Shown: positions 19,929 through 29,380, counted from the first letter of the stretch. The stretch: 64,000 nucleotides of DNA from Lachnospiraceae bacterium (GCA_022793065.1 JAAWCE010000020.1:1-64000); one strand, 5' to 3'. A program made the numbers and translations. Notes: generated by a model from the sequence alone, not told the origin.

Positions 19929-21374
19929 TTACAACAACTGGTTTAAATCCCCATATCCCGCCGTCACCTTGTCGTAATTTTCCTTTTGAATGGCCATCTT
20001 CAGCCGCAGAACGGCTCTTTTTACTTCTTGAGGCGCTTCCTCAGTCAACTGGCGGACTGTATCCATGAACATCTCCGCCTTCTCCCAGTTTTCCATTTCC
20101 ACACACAGAATCAATTTTGACAGATTCTTCTTTAAATTTTCCTTATTCTCCTGTGTCCCATACCTTCTGATATTCTCAAATCTTTCTTCATCTTCGTCCA
20201 TCAGGGCACTGGAGAACAGCATCGGCTTGATCTCTCCCTGCTGGGGCAGCGCGTTGCCGTCTTCTTCGCTGATTCCAACCCATATGGAAAAGGAAAAAGT
20301 ACTTCCTTTATTCTTCTCACTTTCCACCTCAACCCTGCCGCCCATCAGCTCCACAAGCTGCTTACAGATATTCAGGCCCAGGCCCGTACCGCCGTACTTC
20401 CTTGAAATAGAGGCGTCCACCTGAGAAAAACTGAGGAATAATTTATCTTTATCCGCCTTATCAATTCCAATCCCCGAATCCGACACCATAAAGAACAATT
20501 CCAAATTGTCTTTCACCCTTGCCGTTCCAAGTACTTCAAGGGTAATCTTGCCCACAGCGGTAAACTTCAGCGCATTGGACAAAAAGTTATCCAAAATCTG
20601 TCCGATACGCAGTTCATCCCCTATGACATATTCCGGTATCTGGGGGGATACTGTCATAAAAAATCCCAATCCCTTCTCCGTAATCTTGCTGATATGTTTT
20701 GACTTCACATAATCTAACATATTTCTGAAATGGAATCTGCGGGGCTCCAACGTAAATTTCCCCGCCTCCAGTTTAGAGAAATCTAACACATTGTTGATAA
20801 TTTTGTGCATATCGCCGCAGCAGCGTTCAATAATGCGAAGAGATTTTACCGTTCTGGAATCCATCTCTTCCACATTTTCCAGCAAATCTTTCACATTGCC
20901 CAATATACCGTTTACCGGCGTTCGCAGCTCATGGGTCACATTGGCCACAAACTCCGATTTCACCTTCATTGCCTGCTGGTTTTCCTGCCTTACCTGCTCA
21001 ATCTCCCGGCTCAAAAATTCCTTTTCCAGAATATCGTTGGCCATACAGATAAATGTTCCCGGATTAAGCGTACTGTCTACAATTTTCGCTTCCACGGGAA
21101 AACATGTTAGATTCTTACGGTACGCCGTCAAATTCTGCGGCTCATTCCCAAATAAGTATTCTGTTTCAAACCCATCCTCCGCTGCGTGGAAGGTATTGGG
21201 AAATACGTCTTTGATATGTCTCCCACATAAATCGCTTTCATATTCCAGTTTTTTTCTAGCAGCATCATTTGCATAAGAAATGACTCCCTTCTGGTCAAAT
21301 ACAAGAATCATCTCCAATGCATTCTCTATGGGAAACAAATTACTTTCACCCAATGTCATAACACGCCTCCGCAA
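19929..21374 (-). CDS. PAS-HisKA-HATPase sensor kinase with C-terminal helical extension
   Basis: FVANVTHELRTPVNGI, YGGTGLGLNICKQLVELMGG; ~100-aa C-terminal tail; start may be the internal MTLGESN. Confidence 0.88.
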   Translation of the reverse strand: MRRRVMTLGESNLFPIENALEMILVFDQKGVISYANDAARKKLEYESDLCGRHIKDVFPNTFHAAEDGFETEYLFGNEPQNLTAYRKNLTCFPVEAKIVDSTLNPGTFICMANDILEKEFLSREIEQVRQENQQAMKVKSEFVANVTHELRTPVNGILGNVKDLLENVEEMDSRTVKSLRIIERCCGDMHKIINNVLDFSKLEAGKFTLEPRRFHFRNMLDYVKSKHISKITEKGLGFFMTVSPQIPEYVIGDELRIGQILDNFLSNALKFTAVGKITLEVLGTARVKDNLELFFMVSDSGIGIDKADKDKLFLSFSQVDASISRKYGGTGLGLNICKQLVELMGGRVEVESEKNKGSTFSFSIWVGISEEDGNALPQQGEIKPMLFSSALMDEDEERFENIRRYGTQENKENLKKNLSKLILCVEMENWEKAEMFMDTVRQLTEEAPQEVKRAVLRLKMAIQKENYDKVTAGYGDLNQLL

Positions 21375-21591
21375 AAATACTCACAATGATTCAGCCTTAT
21401 GGCTTACAAGCTCTCCAAAATCACATATATTATGGTCAAAGCCCAATGGATTTCGTTCTGATGGCGCCATATGGCTGAACTGTTCTTTTCTATCGGCATA
21501 TGTATTTCTAATTGATACTATGATAAAAACGTAATGTTGGTAAGAAGAACCGCTCCTGCTCTCATCAACATTATATCACAAAAGCATAAAA

Positions 21592-21624
21592 GGCAACAAG
21601 AAAATGTAGTGGTTTCTTGCTGCC
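21592..21624 (-). terminator. Terminator behind the HD-GYP gene
   Basis: GGCAGCAAGAAA-CCACTACAT-TTTCTTGTTGCC then TTTT (minus). Confidence 0.65.
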
Positions 21625-21631
21625 TGCTTTT

Positions 21632-22723
21632 TCATGAAAAACTAAACATCTTAATTACTTCCACAATATTGAAGAAATCATGCTTGGCAAGCCCAAAGCA
21701 CTCCATTACATCCGGCGAGAATTGTCCACATTCCCCGTTCATAATCATATCGTAAGCGATGTTGTTGGCATATGCACTCTTATACACTCTGGGGCTTACC
21801 AAAGCGTCGTATACGTCCGCAATCGCAACAATCTGCGCACTGATAGGGATTTCATCCCCCACCAAATGATCGGGATATCCCTTTCCATCCCACCTTTCAT
21901 GATGATAGCGGCAGATTTCATAGCTATAACGGTAGAATTCACTTTCATGATTCTTATAAGTCTTCTCAAGGATATCGCACCCTATTGTAGTATGTGTCTT
22001 CATAATTTCAAATTCTTCCGGCGTCAGCTTACCCGGCTTCAGAAGAATTGCGTCCGGAATTCCAATCTTGCCGATGTCGTGCAATGCGGCAGCCCTGGCA
22101 ATCATATCCACCTGAGCTTCCGTTAATCCATATTTCGGGAAATATTTCATAAGATATTTCAGCATAATTCTTGTGAAATACTTAATACGCCTTGTATGTT
22201 CGCCGGTCTCAGCACTTCTGGACTCCACTACGGAGCTGAGCGCTTCAATCATAAACTCGTTGTTCTCACGAATTTCCTTTTCTTGCGCTCTGATTGCCTC
22301 TTCCTGCTCTTTCAGGCGTTTTTCCATATTCAGTTTATTCTGATATAGCTCGATGATATTCTTGCTTCTCTTTTTGACGATATGAGGATAAAAGGGCTTA
22401 TGTATTACGTCTGCAGCGCCATAGGAATAAGCTTTGTCCTCGCTGTCCTGGACTGCTTCACTGGTAATCAATATCACCGGAATTCGATCCAACAGCTCGC
22501 GTTCTTTCATATATTCCAACACACCAAAGCCATCCTTTACAGGCATCACCAAATCCAGCATAATCAGCACAAGATTACTGCTATTCTCAATCTTGCTGAT
22601 TGCTTCCTCTCCGTTTTCCGCCTCAATCAATTCATACGCCTCTTCTTCATTCCGAAACATGGAATGGAGTATGGCCCTGTTCACTTCCTCGTCATCGACG
22701 ATCAAAATCTGCTGTTTATCCAT
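21632..22723 (-). CDS. RpfG-type response regulator with intact HD-GYP (predicted c-di-GMP phosphodiesterase)
   Basis: LVMPVKDGFGVL; AAALHDIGKIGIPD; YHHERWDGKGYP. Confidence 0.92.
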   Translation of the reverse strand: MDKQQILIVDDEEVNRAILHSMFRNEEEAYELIEAENGEEAISKIENSSNLVLIMLDLVMPVKDGFGVLEYMKERELLDRIPVILITSEAVQDSEDKAYSYGAADVIHKPFYPHIVKKRSKNIIELYQNKLNMEKRLKEQEEAIRAQEKEIRENNEFMIEALSSVVESRSAETGEHTRRIKYFTRIMLKYLMKYFPKYGLTEAQVDMIARAAALHDIGKIGIPDAILLKPGKLTPEEFEIMKTHTTIGCDILEKTYKNHESEFYRYSYEICRYHHERWDGKGYPDHLVGDEIPISAQIVAIADVYDALVSPRVYKSAYANNIAYDMIMNGECGQFSPDVMECFGLAKHDFFNIVEVIKMFSFS

Positions 22724-22947
22724 ACGCTTTCACCATAGCTCTTCCTACATACTTTTTTCTACATTAAGATATACCACTTTTCTATAAAAATGTCAATTCA
22801 TTTCTGCTTATTTTTGAACGGAAAATTTTAGTAGTGCAAGGGTTTCCGAAACATTTTAAGACCACTATATTTTACGCTTTTATTGCTATTGTTATCATAG
22901 ACAAATGCCCCTTAGTTATGATAAATTATAGTATAGAGGTGAAAATT

Positions 22948-24552
22948 ATGGATGTATACACATTTTGCGATATATTTGACATTGAAATTATGCAGAAACT
23001 GATAGATTCTCTTTCCGCGGCCTTAGAAGTAGGAATCAGAATCCGCGGCCCTCACGGAGAACGCTTTGCACAGGACAATGATTTTTGTCAACTGTGCCGC
23101 ACTGTTAAGAATTCCGAACCCGGTTATATTTTTTGCGAAGAATCCGACCTGCTTTTATCCGCTTACCATGAGCAGTCCCCTTACATCTGCCGCTGCAATT
23201 CCGCCGGCCTCACCGCCGCCAGCATTAATATCATGGTGGACGGGACCCATGTGGCAAGTATTTTGGCAGGACAGGTCCGTCTGACGGAAGATATGCTCAG
23301 TGATGAAGAATGTATTTTCAGGGCTCGCTCGCTTCAGTTGGATGAAAATGAATTTCTCAGCCATATTCACCGGCTTCCCTTAATCAGTAAAGCCCGTTTT
23401 GAGCTGATTCTGAATACATTGTCCCAATTGGCGGAACAACTCTCCCAGCTTGGTCAGAAAAACCTGTACCTGAAATCTATTATTTCTTCTCTGGAAAATC
23501 AGGAATTAATTCATCAGAAAGAAAGAGAAGTACTGGAAAAATTGGCGGAAACAGATTCCATGACTGGTCTGTACAACCACCGAAAATTTAACGACGTATT
23601 TTCACAGTACACTTCCGATAAAGACCTGCAGATTTGCCTTGTCTCAGCGGACGCCAATTACCTGAAATTGATGAACGATGTGTTCGGCCATGACGCCGGC
23701 GATATGATGCTGAAAAACATTGCGAATATTATGGCAAATCTGGCCAAAAAAGACTGGCTGGTAGCCCGGTGCGGCGGAGACGAATTTCGTGTTATTCTGC
23801 CCGATACTTCCTTAGACACCGCGAAGGATTACTGTCAGCACGTAGCGCGCCGCTGCAGTGAAGACAGCAGCCTGGCTTTCCCTCTTTCCGTAGCATTGGG
23901 CGCCGCCGAGTGGGATCGGGAAACTGAAACCTTATTCGGTTGTTTTACAAGGGCGGACGAAGAAATGTACCGCAATAAAGCCATATTAAAACAGGAAACA
24001 CATATCCCCGATCTTATGATGGAGCGACTGTTTGGCAGACAGATCTTAAACAGAGAAGTAGTAGAACTGGAATCTGATATTGTATATCATTTTTCCCTTT
24101 ATATCGGCTTCTCCGAAGAGCACGCACGGGAAACCAGCATTGCAGCCCACTATCAGGATATTGGTATGGCAAAGCTTCCCGAATATTTTGTCGTAAAAGG
24201 ACAGAATAAGTCTTCGGAAGAAAAATTACAGATTCAGGCTCATGTGACTTATGGATATTATATATTCAGACAATTTGAAGAACTCTATAACCTTGCCAAT
24301 GTTATACTCAGCTCCCATGAAAACTGGGACGGCAACAGCTATCCAAAGAGTTTAAAAGAATATCAGATTCCTCTGGAGTCGCGTATCTTACGTATCACGA
24401 ATAATTATGCCTATTGGATTGTTCCCACCTACGCCGGGACCAACCTTACCAAAGCCGAAGCTAAGGAACGGCTGGTCCGTTTCAGCGGAAGTATGTATGA
24501 CCCCAACCTTGTTGTCAAATTCATACAGTTTATCGATACAGAATATAATTAA
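22948..24552 (+). CDS. PocR-GGDEF protein with C-terminal degenerate HD-GYP
   Basis: Cys-rich N-terminal PocR-like domain; RCGGDEFRVIL; YQDIGMAK and ENWDGNSYP in place of HDIGK/GYP; start refined to ATG behind AGAGGTG. Confidence 0.85.
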   Translation: MDVYTFCDIFDIEIMQKLIDSLSAALEVGIRIRGPHGERFAQDNDFCQLCRTVKNSEPGYIFCEESDLLLSAYHEQSPYICRCNSAGLTAASINIMVDGTHVASILAGQVRLTEDMLSDEECIFRARSLQLDENEFLSHIHRLPLISKARFELILNTLSQLAEQLSQLGQKNLYLKSIISSLENQELIHQKEREVLEKLAETDSMTGLYNHRKFNDVFSQYTSDKDLQICLVSADANYLKLMNDVFGHDAGDMMLKNIANIMANLAKKDWLVARCGGDEFRVILPDTSLDTAKDYCQHVARRCSEDSSLAFPLSVALGAAEWDRETETLFGCFTRADEEMYRNKAILKQETHIPDLMMERLFGRQILNREVVELESDIVYHFSLYIGFSEEHARETSIAAHYQDIGMAKLPEYFVVKGQNKSSEEKLQIQAHVTYGYYIFRQFEELYNLANVILSSHENWDGNSYPKSLKEYQIPLESRILRITNNYAYWIVPTYAGTNLTKAEAKERLVRFSGSMYDPNLVVKFIQFIDTEYN

Positions 24553-25808
24553 TTTTCGTTTTTGCTCAAATCTTTTAATGCTGTGCCCAGTTTAATAGGA
24601 TTTCCATATCTGAGCGTCCCCATGCGATATAATTTTGCTCCCAGGAATCCCGCTCCCAAAATGGAAAGCACCAATATGAGAAAGGATACTACAATCTCCC
24701 AGGCTTCCACAGTCCCCATGGCAATCCTGGCAAACATGGTGCTGTAAGAACTGATCGGCAGAAAGGATAGTACCTTTATCATTGTTCCTTCCACATTGGT
24801 AAGCTGTAAGAGTGAAAAGAAATACACCGCCATAACTATGACCATTAATCCGGAAGCACTTTTGCTGATATCTTCCATCTTGCTGACCAAAGCTCCCATT
24901 GCGCCGTACAGAAACGCATAGAACAGGTATCCTCCCAGCCCAAAGAACCCAAAAGCCAGCAATACTTCCGTGGGAATGTGCAAAAGCATATCCAGCATAC
25001 CGCCCCACTGTTCTCTGTTCACCTGATAAGCCGCAAGAACCGCTCCCAGTATCAGTCCCATCTGGAACACCCCTGCCACTGCGCCTGCAACCACCTTGCC
25101 GAATAATAAGCTGTTGGGGGATGTACTTGTGACCAGTACCTCAATGGCCCTGTTGCTTTTTTCATTGGTAATGGAAACGGCAATCATCTGCCCATAATAC
25201 ACAATCAGCATAAACACAAGGATGACCAATGTATAACAATACCAATAATTGCTTCCCGTATCCTTGTTGATAATCTCCCAGTCCATGGTAACAGCCACAT
25301 CGAACATAGACGTTATCTCATCCAGATTCAATCCCGACGTCTCACAATAATCCATGCGATAGAACATCTTTAACGCCTGTTCAAACATCATGGCATCACT
25401 ATCCTGCATGGACTTATTGTAAACATAGTAAATATAGCTGGTAGGACTTGTGACGACAAATCCTGCTTCTGCCTCCTGTGCTTCCACCGCCGCTCTGACC
25501 GCTTCTTCATCTGCCGCTTTCTGCCAACTGGATTGGGGAAACATCTGCACAAGGACCTCTTCGCGCACCACGCCAGCCTGATCCACATACAGGAATTTCT
25601 CCTGTGTTTCCTCCTGGGTTGCGTCCTCACTTTCCTCCTTACTGTCTCCCACAATTTTCACACCTGTCAAATTAGACATATCTATAAATCGTGGCAAAAA
25701 CAAAAGCCCCATTCCAATTGCTGCCAGCAATATAGTTAATCCCATAAATGCTTTGTTGCAAAAATACTCTTTTAATTCATATTTTAAAACAATTCCAAAT
25801 TTTCTCAT
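24549..25808 (-). CDS. ABC-2 type (NatB-like) permease
   Basis: Multiple TM segments, ITNEKSNRAIEVLVTSTSPNSLLFGKV. Confidence 0.9.
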   Translation of the reverse strand: MRKFGIVLKYELKEYFCNKAFMGLTILLAAIGMGLLFLPRFIDMSNLTGVKIVGDSKEESEDATQEETQEKFLYVDQAGVVREEVLVQMFPQSSWQKAADEEAVRAAVEAQEAEAGFVVTSPTSYIYYVYNKSMQDSDAMMFEQALKMFYRMDYCETSGLNLDEITSMFDVAVTMDWEIINKDTGSNYWYCYTLVILVFMLIVYYGQMIAVSITNEKSNRAIEVLVTSTSPNSLLFGKVVAGAVAGVFQMGLILGAVLAAYQVNREQWGGMLDMLLHIPTEVLLAFGFFGLGGYLFYAFLYGAMGALVSKMEDISKSASGLMVIVMAVYFFSLLQLTNVEGTMIKVLSFLPISSYSTMFARIAMGTVEAWEIVVSFLILVLSILGAGFLGAKLYRMGTLRYGNPIKLGTALKDLSKNEN

Positions 25809-26722
25809 CCCTGTTCACCTACTTTCGTCACGAAAATATCATTCAATGTAGGCTCATATGCACCGAATTTATCTACAATCATATCTGACTGTGCCAGCCT
25901 CTCCAGAACATCTCGCCGCGCCTTTCCCTCCTGCAGTTCCAGAACCAGAAATTCCTTCTTCCTGCCGGAAACAACCACCAAATCCTGCCATTCCCTCTCC
26001 ATTCTTTCTTTGAGCTGATCAAGGGACAAGTTCTCCGCCGCAAGCATCAAACGATTCATACCATATTCCTTTTTAATTTTATGAAGTTCCCCATCCAGCA
26101 CCACTTCTCCCTGATTGATAATGGCAATATTATCACAGAATTCCTCCACATAACTCATCTGATGGCTGGAAAAAATAACCAGTCTGCCCTCCTGTATCAG
26201 TTCGTTTACCACATCCTTTAATATCTGGGAGTTCACCGGGTCCAAACCGCTGAAAGGCTCATCCAAAATTACAATCTCCGGATTATGTACCAGGGTTGCC
26301 GCAAGCTGTACTTTTTGTTGATTTCCTTTGGACAATGTCTCCAGTTTTCTTTTTTCATACTCAGATACCTGTAAACGGGCAAGCCATTTTTTCGCACTTT
26401 CTCTTGCCTCTTTCGCTTTCATTCCCCGAAGCGCCGCCAAATAGTTCATTTGGTCCAGCACCGTCCGCTTTGGATAGAGCCCCCGTTCTTCCGGCAGATA
26501 ACCAATCCGATGCTTCAAAGGCACAAATTTTTTGCCGTCCAGCAAAATTTCACCGCTGTTGGCATGAAATACATCCATAAGAATACGAATGGTGGTAGTT
26601 TTACCGGCCCCGTTTCGGCCTAACAGTCCCAGCGCCTTTCCTCCTTCCACCTGAAAGCTAACTCCATGAAGCACTTCCTTTTCTCCAAAACTTTTGTGAA
26701 TATTTTTTACTTCCAGTTTCAT
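25805..26722 (-). CDS. ABC transporter ATP-binding protein (NatA-like)
   Basis: Walker A GRNGAGKTTT, LSKGNQQKVQ, Walker B VILDEPFSGLD; start refined to MKLEVKNI. Confidence 0.95.
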   Translation of the reverse strand: MKLEVKNIHKSFGEKEVLHGVSFQVEGGKALGLLGRNGAGKTTTIRILMDVFHANSGEILLDGKKFVPLKHRIGYLPEERGLYPKRTVLDQMNYLAALRGMKAKEARESAKKWLARLQVSEYEKRKLETLSKGNQQKVQLAATLVHNPEIVILDEPFSGLDPVNSQILKDVVNELIQEGRLVIFSSHQMSYVEEFCDNIAIINQGEVVLDGELHKIKKEYGMNRLMLAAENLSLDQLKERMEREWQDLVVVSGRKKEFLVLELQEGKARRDVLERLAQSDMIVDKFGAYEPTLNDIFVTKVGEQG

Positions 26723-26807
26723 CTTTTCCTTCACCTCTCTCACAATGCTTTTTCATATCATGAAAACATTGCACTTTTCCATATGATATACCCATACCAG
26801 ATTCTTT

Positions 26808-27197
26808 TTAAGCACCCCCCCCATTTGATAAATCCGCATGTGGAGCCGGATTCCCCGGCATATTGCATGGTTTGCCTTTCTCCGGCGCCAAAACCTTCCT
26901 TCCGTCTGTAAGCTGCATCCTCAGCCTTTCGGTTTCCATGCGAAGTAATTCCATCCCTACATCTGTGATATGATAAACTTTCCTGGTATGCCCTGGTACT
27001 ATCATTATAATATTGTCCGCCGTAAGTCTGCCCACCATAGTATACAGGGTGCCGGTTCCAAGAACTATCCTCCCCTCCGTAAGCTCGTTGACATATTGCA
27101 TAATTGCATAACCATGTCTGGGGGTGGTAACGGACAATAAAGTATAATATGTGGTTTCCGTCATTGGAATATATTTTTTTATTAGTATCCTGTCCAA
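26808..27197 (-). CDS. PadR-family transcriptional regulator with G8 tract at its 3' end
   Basis: YYTLLSVTTPRHGYAIMQYVNELTEGRIVLGTGTLYTMVGRL; TTG start behind AGGAGG. Confidence 0.8.
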   Translation of the reverse strand: MDRILIKKYIPMTETTYYTLLSVTTPRHGYAIMQYVNELTEGRIVLGTGTLYTMVGRLTADNIIMIVPGHTRKVYHITDVGMELLRMETERLRMQLTDGRKVLAPEKGKPCNMPGNPAPHADLSNGGGA

Positions 27198-27209
27198 CAA
27201 ATTTCCTCC

Positions 27210-27529
27210 TATTCCAGTTCCCGCCTGCGGGAACTTGTTCCGGTCTCTCCACTACAGCGCCCCTTTAAGGGAAGTAAATTTCATCTGCAAAGTTCGCAGC
27301 TTAAATTTCCTTCCAGGCGCTTTCGTTCCGAGACTGTTTTTAATATCCTCTTGACATTTCTTAGCTGGACTATTCCAGTTCCCGCCTGCGGGAACTTGTT
27401 CCGTCTCTCCACTACAGCGCCCCTTTAAGGGAAGAAAATTTCATCTGCAAAGTTCGCAGCTTAAATTTCCTTCCGGGCGCTTTCGTTCCGAGACTGTTTT
27501 TAATATCTCTTGACATTTCTTAGCTGGAC
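27210..27529. repeat. Two tandem direct copies of a ~160-bp structured unit upstream of padR
   Basis: 27210-27370 and 27371-27529 nearly identical (a few substitutions/1-bp indels); each contains GTTCCCGCCTGCGGGAAC and a long imperfect hairpin. Confidence 0.95.
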
Positions 27530-27710
27530 TATTTTATGTATTTTCTTTCTATATTTCATCTGCACATCGTTTATCAATTAACACTATGTCGAACATTGAC
27601 ATATCGCGGATAGACATAACATAACACAACTTTACTGCCATGTCAATAGAAATTTAACTGTTTACATCCTTTCCCCCTGAAAACTCTTTGCAATCGAGTA
27701 GGGGAATGTC

Positions 27711-27786
27711 CCTCTCCACCACTCTCTGTGCGGCCCGCATGCCGCATTAGCGGCAAACTTCCACATGCGGGCCTGCACATAAAAAA
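27711..27786. repeat. Dispersed palindromic repeat, copy 1
   Basis: CTCTCCACCACTCTCTGTGCGGCCCGCATG...CATGCGGGCCTGCACATAAAAAA. Confidence 0.85.
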
Positions 27787-27787
27787 T

Positions 27788-27806
27788 CGCTCCCGTATTG
27801 AGAGCG
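27788..27806 (-). terminator. Terminator of the RdgB/HAM1-like gene
   Basis: CGCTCTC-AATAC-GGGAGCG-A-TTTTTT (minus). Confidence 0.75.
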
Positions 27807-27842
27807 TTTCTGAAAATGCTCCACGAGAACGACTTCCGCCTT

Positions 27843-28535
27843 CTATATTTCTGCCCCAGGAACAACTAATTTTCCCTCCAATACCAGTTTACGAAAGAAC
27901 TCTCTGCATCCTTCCTCCACCATCAATTGCCACATATCAATCTCTCCTAATTCATAAAAATATTTTCCTGTCTCCAAATCCACCGATATACTATCCAGCG
28001 GAAACCCTTGATGCATCACTTTTGCATAAGGCGTTTTTGTCATCAGAAACACGGGCCCACCCAGTCTTTCATCCATACACTCATAGACATGTTCCCTGTC
28101 AATGACCAGGCAGATCGCATTGCGGTACCTTGCTTTTAAGTCCCCATACTTCCTCGCAAGCCCCGTATAATAATCCACCATCTCATCATCAGTAAGATAT
28201 TTCCCATTGATGGTCCTCACATGAACTCCCGGCTGAATTTCCTCCGGCACCCCTTCAAAATACAAACCGGAATCGCAGGAAAACACAGGAATTCCATAAA
28301 AGTCAAAATAAGCAAATGCTTTCTGCCTGGCATTTTCCAAAGGGGATGACCCGGTTTCCGGTATGGCCGGAGCCGTTTGGTCCATATCCTCCAACCCCAA
28401 TATTTCCAATCCTTCCCCCTTTTGTACCGCTTGCATTGTTCCCGGAGACTTAACCTCCATCAAATCAACACCTGACAAAGCCCTCCTCATAAATTCCAGC
28501 TTTGCCGGATTCCCCGTGCCATATAATAATTTCAT
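27843..28535 (-). CDS. Non-canonical purine NTP pyrophosphatase (RdgB/HAM1-like)
   Basis: LLYGTGNPAKLEFM, SPLENARQKA, CDSGLYFEGV. Confidence 0.8.
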   Translation of the reverse strand: MKLLYGTGNPAKLEFMRRALSGVDLMEVKSPGTMQAVQKGEGLEILGLEDMDQTAPAIPETGSSPLENARQKAFAYFDFYGIPVFSCDSGLYFEGVPEEIQPGVHVRTINGKYLTDDEMVDYYTGLARKYGDLKARYRNAICLVIDREHVYECMDERLGGPVFLMTKTPYAKVMHQGFPLDSISVDLETGKYFYELGEIDMWQLMVEEGCREFFRKLVLEGKLVVPGAEI

Positions 28536-28806
28536 GTTTCATTTCCTCCAGCTTCGGCTCCCTCACCGCTTTTTACTCTCTATACAACTCATTCCTATGT
28601 TTCATTATATTATGACAATACAAGCCAATATTTTTTATAACCATTCTATACTTCAAAATATGTCGAAGTAGTTAAAAAACACTACGGTTTACATCACTAC
28701 GTAAAAATGCTATACTGGTTACAGGAACAATCATTTGAATATTGGTATCGGACGAACATAAACTGCTATGTATGAAAACAAATAGTTCAGAGAAAGGAGA
28801 ACTACA

Positions 28807-29337
28807 ATGTCTAATGTAATTGATGCAATCAACAAACGAAGTTCTACCAGAGGATATCTGGAGAAACCCTTGACCACAGCGGAATTGGAGTGCTTAATTC
28901 ACGCTGGACTGCAGGCTCCCACAGCCGCAAACAGACAGGAAATTCACTTCACCGTATTAAAAGGCAACAACCCAATTTTAAAGGAGCTTGAAGAAGAAAA
29001 AAACCGTCTCCGGGGTATTACAGCACCAGAACACAATTTTTATTATGAAGCTCCCGCAGTTATTATCATAAGCGCGGACAGCACCTTTCGGTGGGGCACC
29101 CTTGACGCTGGCATTGCGGTGGAAAATATGGCTCTCATGGCGGAAGAATTGGGATTGGGCAGCCTGATTCTGGGCTGCATCTATGACGCCCTTACAGGTG
29201 ATAAAAAAGAGTATTTTCACAGCGCTTTGAGCCTGCCAGAAAATTATGAGTACAAAATCGCCGTTGCCTTCGGACATAAAGCAGTTACAAAAGAACCTCA
29301 TACCTATAACGCCAATACACAGGTAACCTTCTTATAA
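28807..29337 (+). CDS. Nitroreductase family protein
   Basis: INKRSSTRGYLEKPLT, GLQAPTAANRQ. Confidence 0.88.
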   Translation: MSNVIDAINKRSSTRGYLEKPLTTAELECLIHAGLQAPTAANRQEIHFTVLKGNNPILKELEEEKNRLRGITAPEHNFYYEAPAVIIISADSTFRWGTLDAGIAVENMALMAEELGLGSLILGCIYDALTGDKKEYFHSALSLPENYEYKIAVAFGHKAVTKEPHTYNANTQVTFL

Positions 29338-29380
29338 CCTGTTTCCGTCATTTAATCCGGCAGCAGCTTTTGAATGGCAC

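Noticed and set aside
22740-22947. c-di-GMP riboswitch in the HD-GYP/GGDEF intergenic region
   Set aside because: No GEMM-type conserved core recognised.
27210-27529. CRISPR array
   Set aside because: Only two ~160-bp direct copies with no short repeats, spacers or cas genes.
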